NCBI GenBank assembly: GCA_964019415.1
Contig: OZ025871.1
Span: 2,257,129 to 2,321,128 of the forward strand
Length of the DNA: 64,000 nucleotides
Direction of reading: 5' to 3'
DNA from: Ianthella basta
Lineage: Eukaryota; Porifera; Demospongiae; Verongiida; Ianthellidae
Shown here: positions 53,901 to 63,787 of the stretch, piece by piece
How positions within the stretch are numbered: the stretch's first letter is position 1
How the letters are laid out: each line of letters begins with the position of its first letter
Position numbers and translations under genes: made by a program
The notes under the pieces: generated by a model
Seen by the model: only the letters and a program-made list of their open reading frames with translations
What the model was told of the DNA's origin: nothing
Databases searched by the model: none

Positions 53901-56442
53901 AGTGTGGTGTGGACACCAGGGGACGCCTCTGCAGTGGTGAGGAATAATAGCCATAAGCTCAGGGCCATTCACTTGTATTATTGAAGCTGTGCGTCATGAG
54001 ACTCCTCTTATACATTTTAGTTCATCACAGCTGTGCTGTATGCCTGTTTTGTCCATCATATCATGGCACTGCTAAGGAAAGTGCATTCAATTGGACCCTT
54101 TGCCCTACCTAATAAAGGCTATTATATAGTGGAGAATAGCAGTCGTGTCAAGTAAATTGTTGAAAGCTTTGCATTTATTTGCTGGATTAAGTACAAAGTA
54201 ATACACTGAGTGAGAAGTTTATTGATAGAGGATCATGTAGTGGAGTGGTTTCTTTCATTACAAGTCTTAGATATGAATTCTCACTAACAGCAGTGACAAC
54301 ATGTACTTGGAAGTGATCATGACTCCAGCCTATAAGTGAAGAAAACACACCACATACACTGAAGGGTGCATGAACGTTTGTTTTGATTTCTCTTTAATTG
54401 GACATCATGAATAACATCATACATTACAATAACATGCAAAGTAGAAACATCTTGTGTCATTTAAGATGATCTAGTTCAATTCATTACATCACATTCAAGC
54501 TGCCTCTAGATATGATGTATCCTTCACCAGGTCACTGGCCCCAGACCTACTTCATCGATCATCAAATCTGTACTAAATCTCAATTTGGTTTTGTCGTATG
54601 TAACCCACTATAGGACATGTCCAAGAAGATATCACTTTAAAACCGGGTTAATTGGTACCTTTAAAAGGGTATACAGCATGGTCATTAGGAATTAGAATGT
54701 GACAGCTAACAAGATGTATTATTTTTGTCCATGCCTCTCTTATATATAATACTTAGGGAATGGAATTTGTGGATGCAATGGGACTTGCACTTGTAGAGAA
54801 GGATTCTCTGGGGACATCTGTGAGTGCAGACCCAATGAGGAGTGCAGGAACCCTGTGGGGGGAGAGGTGCATGAGGTCAGCTGTATACGAGGTCACTTCA
54901 GAGTATATTCACTACAGTTTTACTGATTTTCACTTGGCACGCATATACGTAGGGGTACTGCAGTATATATAGGAGAACCCTGGATGTATAATTTATATGA
55001 CAGGACACTCCTCCTGTTGAACTTGGACTGTTGCCTTCACCTTGCTTTCCCTTCTCCAGTACCCTTGACTTAAATTTATGCAAACTTACAATTTTTCTCA
55101 TGTTTGCATTTTAATTTGAGCATTGTCAGTCCACACAATTGCCTTTCATGCTCCCTTATGCATTTGCCCAAAATATATTGGCACTGTTTCATTCGATTAG
55201 CATGACGCTTGACTTACTTAAACACCTTATTGCCTGTATGTGCATAATCAGTCTAATTAGGCTATGTGTGTTCTGAATATTCTCTCACTACGACACATCA
55301 CATGCTGAAAGTTTTCCCATTTGGTGTTTACATGGTATATTTATTCATCCGCTGTAGCTTTGCTCTGGAGCTGGCAAGTGTACATGTGGTAGGTGTACAT
55401 GTGATGAAGGCTACGGTGGGATCTACTGTGATGTGTGCACTACTACAGAGGTGAGGAGATGAGCATTTTACTGCAGCCACAGCAGAGTTTTCATATCCGC
55501 GAACCAATCCATTTACATCACCCAGCCAAAACCTGTGTTTACTGATCTTGAATACCAGAAATACAACAATAGCAACTTGTATGCAATTATGTGAATCATC
55601 CACTATAATTATTCCACTACATCCACACTTACCCCCAAACTGTATAGTATGCTACTGCTTGTAGATGGAGTAGGAGGAGATATAGTAGATGGAGAGGAGC
55701 TACTAAAACTAGTCAACTTCCATTCTTACTTACATCTGCGTAGAGGTTTGTGCCTCCAATATAAAAAAAAATAATATTAATGTGTTGTTCAACCGGGTCT
55801 TACACAGATCATGATCAGTAACCATCTCAGGAGGGCCAGAAGGGTTTAGCGAAACAGTCTAGCATATGGGATTGCTTGGATGCCATGCCGGGACAACAGG
55901 GCTAGGGGTTTGACTCTTGACTGTCAAACCCTGGTTACCGCTCTCAGATGTATGCGATTCATGTCATATTTGCAAATTTCAGTGTGCACAAATCAAACAT
56001 GTAGCATTTACCTTAGCACATGTTGTCCGCACAATCTGCCTGAATTAGTGCCTTCCTGTTTGTGTAGAAGTGCATTTCAAAGCGGCCTCCAGTTCCTCCC
56101 ATTCCGTCATGGCAGATTGCTGTACCTATTGCTGTTGGGCTCCTTATTCTTATTCTAGGGTTCCTCATCATCATCCTTGCCAAAGTCATCCTACTCCTAA
56201 TGGTAAGGCACACATCTCATTTGAGCCATTCCACTGCAGATGTACTGGCAGTTCATTAAATTGTATACCATGATGGACATTACACAAAAATGAAATCATC
56301 TGATGATTATACACTTTTCATGCATGTGTGCATACAGGACCAGTACTGTTATGATAACATCAAAGACAGGAACAGCAGTGTCCACTCCCAGCTGGAAGAT
56401 GTAGAACTGATGCCAGACCCAGCCTATGAGGAGGTGACATAA
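41953..56442 (+). CDS. Integrin beta subunit
   Basis: Cell-surface adhesion receptor subunit that pairs with an integrin alpha chain. Exons: 41953-42016 (signal peptide), 44811-44887 and 46497-46592 (PSI), 48641-48704, 49129-49260 (MIDAS, DFSGSMADD), 51002-51098, 51173-51266, 51353-51442 (SGNLDGPEGG), 51549-51632 (LLVYMSDAGFH), 51716-51811, 51917-52012 (DYPSISMIR), 52146-52235, 52486-52617, 52734-52795, 52881-52962 (hybrid), 53057-53127, 53214-53273, 53361-53451, 53852-53936, 54757-54866 and 55358-55450 (Cys-rich EGF-like), 56068-56202 (membrane span), 56338-56442 (tail). All phases agree, giving 701 residues, shorter than a usual beta chain. The beta-I domain keeps the DxSxS metal site, the adjacent Asp pair, and the Asp and Glu after SGN. 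No beta-tail domain is visible between the last EGF unit (GGIYCDVC) and the span. The tail has DPAY and stops at 56440. Introns 1 and 3 hold transposons. Confidence 0.88.
42335..42712 (+). mobile_element. SINE-like dispersed element, copy 2
   Basis: Shares CAGAGAGTTATCC, CATTTCCGCTTTTTCCTTCG, CGGACGACGGCCATTTTCTA, ACGTTCGAATTTAAACCGAT and GCCGTAGCTCGCCGAAGGCG with 57140-57400, and its first half with the reverse complement of 37860-38050. Confidence 0.62.
42837..43747. repeat. Eight-copy 114-bp tandem array
   Basis: The unit starts AGCTGTTAATGAAATGTAAA and ends AATTAGCCTCAAAAAATT. Successive starts are at 42837, 42951, 43065 and so on, exactly 114 bases apart, and the copies look identical by eye. 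Because 114 is divisible by 3 and one minus frame lacks stops, a 335-codon repeat frame appears. There is no splice or start context for it, so I treat it as non-coding minisatellite within the element. Confidence 0.93.
46633..46727. repeat. Foldback element in integrin intron 3
   Basis: Arms CTAAGCCGGCCTATATGCTT / ATAATATAGGTTGGCTTAG are inverted around a GC-richer loop (GAGGCACAAGGGTGTGAAGT). Confidence 0.6.
47580..48480 (-). mobile_element. Ty3/Gypsy-type fragment (protease piece plus integrase)
   Basis: Read on the minus strand, about 48475-48370 gives an aspartic-protease start (FKIDTGADVSVISKS) that ends in a stop. About 48338-47889 is an integrase core (VVDYLSQYIEFACL, FARHGIPREVISNNGPQF, SPRYPQSNGKAERAARS), and 47904-47572 is the integrase C-terminal region (GDLVWIPQSQ, RSYQVTILSGVLRRN). 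The two integrase parts are in different frames. Reverse transcriptase and RNase H are missing between protease and integrase. The second catalytic Asp is replaced by Asn (SNNGPQF instead of SDNGPQF). No LTRs were seen. It is an old, inactive insertion in integrin intron 3. Confidence 0.78.
49340..49685. repeat. GGTATGGGCG/GGTACGGG-rich intronic stretch
   Basis: Motifs GGTATGGGCGGTACGAG, GGGTATGGGCGTACT and GGGTACGGGTATGGGCGTAC recur at both ends of the stretch. The meaning is unknown; it may be the ends of a small element. Confidence 0.4.
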
Positions 56443-56898
56443 CCCTCACCCCCTGCAGCCGAAGTAGAATCTGAGTATGAGGAGTGTGGAGGTAGCACAA
56501 GTAGCAATGACGGTGTTGTCCAAACTGAACAGAGTAGTTTGCACTCACAGTTTGAGGATGTAGAGCTGGAACCAAACCCAGCCTATCATGGGAACGTTCT
56601 ACAATCCATGCGTTCAGCAGAGCCACAGTATGCGGAGTGTGGAGGGAGCACAACTGCCAATGATGCTGATGCCAGAAATGAGCAGAGTGGTGTCCGCTCC
56701 CAGTTTGAGGATGTACACATGGAACCAAACCCAGCCTATGGAGTGATGCTACCATCCACAACCTCACCAGAGCCACAATATGCGGAGTGTGGTGGGAGCG
56801 CAACTGACAATGACCTTGCTGAGGAGGAGTACCCTACTTACCAGTCAGTTGACATGCAGACTGCAGCACAGATGGAAGAGGCCAAGGTGGATCATTAG
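56443..56898 (+). pseudogene. In-frame extension of the integrin beta tail beyond a stop codon
   Basis: After the TAA at 56440-56442 the same frame stays open to TAG at 56896-56898 (152 codons). It continues the tail architecture: units starting at 56383 (before the stop), 56542 and 56695 each read [HR]SQ[LF]EDV, then an acidic [DN]PAY, then (after about 15-20 residues) EYEECGG, QYAECGG and QYAECGG. Two NPAY motifs, the talin/PTB-binding type found in integrin beta tails, therefore lie beyond the stop. It could be a recently truncated tail, a stop read through in translation, a stop removed by alternative splicing, or a sequencing error. A 25-nt GT..AG stretch spanning the stop is too short to be an intron and would shift the frame. 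Confidence 0.65.
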
Positions 56899-57139
56899 CT
56901 GTGGAGAGTGTCACTGATCTCCAAAATGTCATTTATAATAGCCAACTAAGTCAGTGTATTTCACTATACCCTAGGCCAGAGTAAAATGCACAATGTAAGG
57001 AAGATTATGCACTAGCTGTACATGCATGCAAGCCACATTCCTTGATTTTCCAATTAATTCACATTAGGTCAATGTATTACACAAATCAATGCTTTGTCTG
57101 CACTCCTGATCAACGACCCTCACCATCTGAAACTGCAAC

Positions 57140-57400
57140 CTGATGTCGCCCGTCTTGCGGTTCGCAGAGAGTTATCCCTTCATTTCCGCTTTTTCCTTCG
57201 CGGACGACGGCCATTTTCTAATTATCGTTCCCATTGACTTTCGGTTTCCCCCCGCTTTTGATTCGCCGTCGTCTTACGTTCGAATTTAAACCGATTATAA
57301 TCATCATTTTGAGCCGTAGCAGTAACATGGTCGGTGGAGGCATCGGGGGACAGGCGTCGGGCGCCGTAGCTCGCCGAAGGCGTGCCACTCTGCTAGTATT
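57140..57400 (+). mobile_element. SINE-like dispersed element, copy 3
   Basis: Starts near TGATGTCGCCCGTCTTGCGG and ends GTGCCACTCTGCTAGTAT. It is collinear with 42465-42712, including the shared end GCCACTCTGCTAGTAT. It lies between the integrin gene and the intronless ORF. Confidence 0.62.
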
Positions 57401-57844
57401 ATTAAGCTATGACATTATATTTAATTATGGTATGTCTGTGCTACATTCATTCTGTATAATGAATTATAACGGGCATGTATACGAAAAAATCAATATGAAC
57501 CAGTGTAAGACAGCTAGATGCGTGCCTTTAAGGCTACACCTACCAAGCTAAGCCTTCAATGTTCGGCTCTTATTGCTTTCGAATCGTCATGTTCCTCCAA
57601 TGAATTGAAGCTGGTACTATATAGGCCTACTCAAAACAGTGAATCTGATTGGCCTACTGAAGACGACCAATGCATGACAAGCGAGAAATGCTCTGGAAGA
57701 GACCCCATAATCGGCCAATGAGAATGCCGCATTTTGTGTACTTACGCGTGTATACCGTGTTGTTTGCTCTAAAAGGCAGCTGCCCTGGTGCAGAGTCACC
57801 GAGTGTCTCTTAACTGCACACAAATAATCGTTTCTCAGAAAGTC

Positions 57845-58510
57845 ATGATTGCCGTCGGGAAAGTGGAATTCGCAGAGGAAGAGTGCTGGACTCCTGAGCA
57901 CAAGGAACTGCAGGAATTCTGGTCTGAAGTACCTGAGGAGAACAGGCAAGTCTACATGGACTTCCTCTCTCTGGTCCTACGGCGTGGTGTCGCCAAGGAG
58001 TTCGTGGACGCCTGGCTCCAGTGTTGGGACTTCGGCGTAATCCCTGGAGCCTTCCCTGTGCCACCAAACGGCAGCAACTTCTCAAGGCAGGGCACGGCTA
58101 GCTGCTGCGACCTTGGTCGCCCTGTGATTGCCGACCGCAAGTCGTCCCCTTTGTCTACCTACGACTACGACGATGATCCGCGGTTCACTCAAGTTCTAAG
58201 TGAAGCGGTGGTGGAGTCAGTAAAGTGCCAAGTCTTCGTGGATGTGCTGGCTGACGCCATCTACAAGAAAACATCGAAGATAGCGACACTTTTGGTTAAC
58301 GTCTCTTCCGACCACTCGCAAGTGGCGGATCAGAAGGTAGAGAGCGAGCTGCGCAAGTGGTCTCTACCAACTTGCGAGGAGTGGGACCCTAACTTTCTCG
58401 CCGGCCTACGTGCCACCAACCGAGAGCCACCGAAGGAGCAACTGAAGAGTTGTTCGTGGTTCAGCAGAGCACTGAGCTTCTTTGGTTGGCTTCTACTTGG
58501 GAAAAAGTGA
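57845..58510 (+). CDS. Intronless ORF, 221 residues, unknown function
   Basis: Open from an upstream Met at 57788, but I prefer the Met at 57845 (MIAVGKVEFAEEECWTPEHK), the first codon after a non-coding-like stretch; the choice is uncertain. The protein is soluble-looking and acidic at its N-terminus. It has a helical middle (RQVYMDFLSLVLRRGVAKEF, then FVDAWLQCW), an Asp/Tyr patch (STYDYDDDP), a second helical part (VFVDVLADAIYKKTSK) and a hydrophobic C-terminal stretch (SWFSRALSFFGWLLLGKK) that could anchor it to a membrane. I recognise no family. The codon usage looks more GC-rich than that of neighbouring genes. It may be a real single-exon gene or a retrocopy. It lies 0.9 kb after the integrin tail on the same strand. 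Confidence 0.6.
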   Translation: MIAVGKVEFAEEECWTPEHKELQEFWSEVPEENRQVYMDFLSLVLRRGVAKEFVDAWLQCWDFGVIPGAFPVPPNGSNFSRQGTASCCDLGRPVIADRKSSPLSTYDYDDDPRFTQVLSEAVVESVKCQVFVDVLADAIYKKTSKIATLLVNVSSDHSQVADQKVESELRKWSLPTCEEWDPNFLAGLRATNREPPKEQLKSCSWFSRALSFFGWLLLGKK

Positions 58511-59625
58511 CTATACAGGTAGGGATTCATGAAAGTTTAATATATAATAGCGACTGTTTGCGTGAAGTATAAATTATTATGTAAGTATACAGCGTAAGTT
58601 GCTGTACTATATTATACTGTTGCTGTAAATATAGGTTATAGCTTGCATGAGTTTGTTACTTATTTCTCTGTTTCCTCTCTTATGCACAGTACATCAACAG
58701 GGCAGTGTGGCATTCAGTGAAAGGAAATTAGCTTGCACTGACTTGAAATGAATTAAATTTTTCATTTTTTGACCATGCTTTTAGTTTTTCCAGATCACAG
58801 TTGTCTAGATAACAAAGACTCTGATGACGTCTTGTTAATTATTATTTTGAATTTTGGTGTAATTTCTTTGTTTTGTTGCATATAATTATTGTGGAGTGAT
58901 GTTTAAACTGAAGATTACAAAGACCTGATAAAATTAAAGTCTGTCAGAATCGACTACTATAGCTAAAACAACTGATCATGAGCTGACCAGCATTATGCAT
59001 GTAGGAAGGTGCACCCATGCAATTTGCAAGGGACTCTTCACATGACTGCAGGACTTTAGTGATCATTGTCAGGCATGTAAAGTATTGATAAGGGATTGCT
59101 ACTATATTATATGGCACAATCTGTCACATGCATGCAAGTGGAATGTAAGTGATGCACTTATAATGCTAGCGATGTACAGTGAAACCTTGTTCCTTCAGGA
59201 CAGTTCTAACTGACCTTTACAGGGAGGTAGCTGCTCTACAGTGGTTGCAATGCTTTAGTGCTATTTGGGCCAGGGAGGCTGGTTGTTTTGGAGAGATCGC
59301 TGCTTAACACAGTGACCATCTTAGACAGGCTGCAATGCATCAACATAATATAGATTTAAAGAGTAGAATGAATGCGCATGCATGGAAAACACCATGCATC
59401 CATTTTTGCTAGAAAAATGTCAAATCAAATACTCATCACCCTCATCAGCATCTTCATCAGTGGCATCCTTTGATCATCATCATAATTAATCACTTCGGAT
59501 GAACTGAAATTAGCCTATTTTGCATCTGTCTTGTGGTGCATAGCCCTCTCTGGCAACTACTACTACTACTACTGGTGTTAGAGGGCTTGCTAAGTCACGT
59601 GACCGGAAGTCACCACTAGTTGCAA
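58511..59625. other. Intergenic, one MITE-like copy
   Basis: A/T-rich sequence with a MITE-like relative at 59178-59334 (GACCTTTACAGGGAGGTAGC, TTGCAATGCTTTAGTGC, CATCTTAGACAGG). There is no supported gene. The last 100 bases are presumably the promoter and 5' UTR of the next gene. Confidence 0.5.
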
Positions 59626-60186
59626 ATGGCTACCGAAGCTACTGCTGACACTTTTGAGGATGGTAATCCCAAAAGCCTGTCGTCACGAGTCACCTACGAG
59701 ACCTCAGCTGAAAGTAAGGCATTAATAGTAGCTACCATTTTGTTTAGATGTCGTTACTGACTCTGATTGACTTTATGTCAGTGCGTTTACTAATGTCCAG
59801 CTGGGTTTCTTGCTGCTCAGATGACGATACTGTCAGAATACTACAAGAAAACGATGATGAGGATGAGGAAGAAGAGGATACTACTCCTGCAGGGAGCTCA
59901 AAACGGTAATGGGCGATGCTGTGGAACTATATGTCAATAAAACATAAATTGTTTGCATGTATAGATACATATCTATACTTGTGAACTGTATTGTGATAAC
60001 ACTGCACAGTCTGTGTTATGTTAGAAGTCAGCTTGATTCTTAAATTTTTGACTTTTTGACAGAATTATATATTTAGTTAGTTTAGTTAGTCGTAATTGCT
60101 CACTTTGTTGTGTAGATGGTTTGATAAGGGATGACGATAATTGGTTAGTGAGCACTGTAGGGATGTATGTAGATTGGTGGTGTATG

Positions 60187-60241
<55 letters not shown>

Positions 60242-63200
60242 ATGTTGTGTGTGTGTACGTTCGTGTGTGTACGTTTGTGTGTGTTCATGCATTCATACTT
60301 GTATTTCTAAACTGCTGGTTGCGCTATAGCAACACCATTGCTGTGGCCAGGGATGTGCTACCTTGCCCTTGCTTGTGTTGCTTCTGAAAAGTTGTTTTGT
60401 TGAGCGCTTTCATAACTGTTTCCTTCACTGGAGTTCTGTGTAGTATATAGCATGTCTCCATCTACTCCATCTGTCTAGATGTCAGATATGTTGCTAATGT
60501 AAGTATGCAGTTGCTATCAGTCTGTGCTGTCACCATTGTGAGCTGACTCAGTATTGGTGCAAGGAGCCCCTGGCACCAAATGGTACCATCAACAGTATAT
60601 AGTACATTGCTGCCTACCTCTGAAGTGCAGCCACCTCTCTAAAATAGCCAGCCAGCAGTGAAACTAAAATTGATAACTGCCTGTAGGTGCACAAACATGC
60701 AGGTTTCACTGCTGGTTCAAAATAGCACCAACCAGCACTAATACTTTAACGTTAGATGTCCACCACGGCACGGTGTTGGGATGAGTACATTACAGGCTAC
60801 TAAATTTAGTGGCAATTGAATTTAAGCATTTGAATATTCCGGGATTTAGTGGGCACTAACTTTAGCAGTTTTCAAGTCTGTGTGTATGAAATTTTTTGCC
60901 TATACCAAAAATGTTTCGTGGGTACAATTTTTAGCAATTGTTGCACTACTCGTTACTTTCACTAAAATTAGTATCTGTTGAAATTAGTGGATAGTTCATT
61001 TCAACTTGAAGCACATATACTGCATCTCTCATTCAAAGATGAATTAAACTGACAGGCTACAAGTTCATTGTCTATGAAAACTCCAGTTTCAAATTGACCA
61101 TTCAAACCATGAGTGATAATTTAATTCATGATGTGCATAATGAAAATCATTGAGTTGCAAATGAATTGTGTCAAACTGTAGTGGATGGGCTAAAATTGCT
61201 TTCTTGCTCTTCAACCAATAACGGCACGCCTTTCATTTCCAACTCGTCCGTCACTCCTTCCTTTTGGCGACAGTGATGTCGACAGTGACAGATGATTACT
61301 GTCATCTGTTGTCGAACGGTCTTCATAAATATCATTACAATGATGTGGGTTGGAAAGAGTGATAACGTGAGACTGGAGAAAAAGATGGTAACCACGGCAA
61401 TACTGTCCACTTGTGTTTTTGGAAAGCTAGCAATGATTGACCCCAGGGAGGGCAAACAAATGCAGAGTAAATTAACAAAATTGCCAATTATGAGAAAGCT
61501 TGCCAATTTCGCCACAGATTTCTTGTATCTTGCAACAGCTAAATCGTTCTGCATGTTTTTTGTCCCCAGTTGAAATATGGCGACAAATGTTAGAGCAAAA
61601 CACACGATTATTGGGAGAAATCCGCCAAGAATAATCCACAAAATTCCAAATGACAACCTCACACTCAAGATGGCTTTTCTGTGCATAACTGATGAACACG
61701 TGACGTCCTGAATAAAAGTTGCATCCACTGATTGCGGAATCCACCTATCAACTCCAAGCACAAGAGCAGCTGTCCACAGTGCAGCGATGGAGAGGGACAT
61801 GTAGACTGTTTTCACCATTGACCAGCCCCACTTGTTGTACACAATCACTGCGGCTATGTAGGCAACGAGACCGTACATCCTAGCAACGACAGAAGCAGCG
61901 AAAAGCCAATTCACAAATCGACAAAACTTCCGCGGGGGAGTGGAGTAGCTGGTAACACTTGCCGTCAGGATGGCACTGCCAATGGTGTCCATTAAGATAG
62001 CTGCACCAGTTAACAGCTCTGCTACGAGTATGTTAATGAGCAGAGCACGTATTGTCTTCAATATGGTGGAGTCCTTTAACAGGGCAGCAATGGTAAGGAT
62101 GTTTAACAGAACAGCAGCACAGGCCAGAAGAGTGAGGATCACAAAGAAGGCAGTGAACCCTGGTGACTTCAGTTGTGAGCTGGTGTTGTTGGAGAGAAGA
62201 GTTCTTCCAACTGCACTGTCTGTACCTGGTTCCATTATACTGTACTGACTACTCCAAGGAAGAAGAGACTGCCGTGGTGAAGAGTCTCCCAAGTCTAGTT
62301 ACAGGGATTCACAGCTCCTACGTATATAATAGTATTCATTGGCATGAACAATTCACACTTTCATTTTCTTTATTTGGAGTTCATTTGTATTATAGGCTGA
62401 GGTTGCATTCATGTGACACCTCACTTCAATCACCAAGTGCAGAAGAGGTTTACTGGTCACAAGGTAAGTATAAAGGAAGTGTGGGGCAGTCAGGAGATGG
62501 GGGTAAAAGGGAAAAATAACTACAGTACGTATAAGAATACTGAGTATACACATTACTATGACTTCGAGGGTAAGTGTTGCTTGTATGGTGTGCTATCTAA
62601 ACAAAAGAGATTGTCTGCGTGAATACACCTTAATGAGGAGGTTTACAATGATGTAAGTGATTGAGGTATGAGTTGTCTCAAGGCGGTTGGTGGCCTGGTA
62701 TCCACCTACAGAACAGAGCATAGCCTGTTTCTCAGACCACTAACTCAGCCCAGGCACCGTTACCTGCATGATGCCAAGCAGTAATGTGTGCCTTCAACTC
62801 AACTCTGATCGTTTGTAGCTTGTTGTACTTTTGGCACTTAATTGGTTGCTTCCAAAAATGATATTGGCTAAGGGGTACACATGTTTTAAGCCACTGGCTG
62901 TAGCAGGATCTTACCTATAGTGGCATACAGGGGAGGTAAGTATACACTGCCTCTGCCAGCGTGAGATGCTGCACTATGTCCAGGTGGTGTGGGTGTGGGT
63001 TTACACCAGGACCAGCCACATGTATCGTGCCACCACACTTCCTGGTTAGAGCGCACATGCTTGTGCTCCCATGATAGAACCACACACGTATGTACACAAA
63101 TACACACAACACAGTACACCCATGCACACACTCATACACCTCCTCTTCCTCCTCTACACTCCTTGTCCATGGCTAGATGGTAGCTAGATCTTTGGCATTT

Positions 63201-63275
63201 GCCGACCAGCTTCATAACAATAGACAATTGAATGCCAAAGATCTTACACATGTACACACACACATAGACACACAC

Positions 63276-63324
<49 letters not shown>

Positions 63325-63326
63325 TG

Positions 63327-63357
<31 letters not shown>

Positions 63358-63439
63358 GCATGCACACATGTACACACACACACACGCACACACACATGCG
63401 CACGCATGCACACATGTACACACACACGCATGCACACAT

Positions 63440-63486
<47 letters not shown>

Positions 63487-63495
63487 TGCACACAT

Positions 63496-63533
<38 letters not shown>

Positions 63534-63787
63534 TCACACATGCACATATGCACACCACATGCATACATGCATGCACACACACACAGACACACATGCACAC
63601 ACACGTGCACACATGTACATATGCACACACACACACGGGCGCGTGCGCAGACACACACAGACACACATGCACACACGTGCACGCATGTATATATGCACAC
63701 ACACACATGCACACACGTCCTTCTTGTACTTCCCATCTATTCTGTCCACAGTCTCCACCTACTCCACCTACGTACTTGAGGACCTGA
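59626..63787 (+). CDS. 5' part of an acidic, Ser/Tyr-rich protein gene, unidentified (partial)
   Basis: Four phase-compatible exons: 59626-59713 ([20 protein letters not shown]), 59821-59905 (starts [10 protein letters not shown], with an acidic run DDEDEEEED), 62396-62463 ([20 protein letters not shown]) and 63752-63787 ([12 protein letters not shown]), each with GT/AG borders. The gene continues past the window. The product looks like the disordered cytosolic N-terminus of a larger protein; I do not recognise the family. If the donor after exon 2 is ignored, translation stops at TAA 59907-59909 and an AATAAA follows at 59936, so a 58-residue short form is possible. The third exon is separated by a 2.5-kb intron that contains the oppositely oriented GPCR gene; its assignment rests on phase and splice sites only. 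Confidence 0.55.
60187..60290. repeat. (TG)n microsatellite
   Basis: TG tract in intron 2 of the acidic-protein gene. Confidence 0.88.
61171..62292 (-). CDS. Intronless seven-transmembrane G protein-coupled receptor, rhodopsin-like
   Basis: 373 residues. The extracellular N-terminus carries an NNTS glycosylation site. TM1 is about 47-72 (Asn64 in [10 protein letters not shown]), TM2 82-108 ([10 protein letters not shown], Glu where Asp is usual), TM3 124-152 (Cys124 pairing with Cys199 in loop 2), TM4 162-182 (Trp173), TM5 212-240 (Pro227), TM6 258-286 (Pro281) and TM7 297-324. The Asp-Arg-Tyr motif at the end of TM3 is replaced by VYNKWGW, and the NPxxY of TM7 by FPTHI, so it is a divergent class A-like receptor whose ligand cannot be guessed. 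The tail has a Cys/His cluster (CHCRHHC), a possible palmitoylation site, and ends STTV, a class I PDZ-ligand form. It lies antisense within an intron of the acidic-protein gene. The start at 62292 is the first Met; Met20 is an alternative. Confidence 0.8.
   Translation of the reverse strand: MGDSSPRQSLLPWSSQYSIMEPGTDSAVGRTLLSNNTSSQLKSPGFTAFFVILTLLACAAVLLNILTIAALLKDSTILKTIRALLINILVAELLTGAAILMDTIGSAILTASVTSYSTPPRKFCRFVNWLFAASVVARMYGLVAYIAAVIVYNKWGWSMVKTVYMSLSIAALWTAALVLGVDRWIPQSVDATFIQDVTCSSVMHRKAILSVRLSFGILWIILGGFLPIIVCFALTFVAIFQLGTKNMQNDLAVARYKKSVAKLASFLIIGNFVNLLCICLPSLGSIIASFPKTQVDSIAVVTIFFSSLTLSLFPTHIIVMIFMKTVRQQMTVIICHCRHHCRQKEGVTDELEMKGVPLLVEEQESNFSPSTTV
62560..63240. other. Intron sequence, nothing supported
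   Basis: Contains a short inverted match (GATCTTTGGCATTTGCCGA at 63188 against GAATGCCAAAGATCTTAC at 63231) around 63187-63245. I see no supported exon between 62464 and 63751. Confidence 0.35.
63250..63715. repeat. (CA)n/(GCATGCACACATGTA) composite satellite
   Basis: CA tracts interspersed with units GCATGCACACATGTACACAC that recur every 30-70 bases. It lies just upstream of the 63752 exon. All long frames here (His-Thr, Val-Cys) are artefacts. Confidence 0.88.

Noticed and set aside
56434..56458. A mini-intron removing the integrin tail stop codon
   Set aside because: The GT..AG stretch is 25 bases, far below workable intron length, and its removal would shift the frame out of the conserved repeats.
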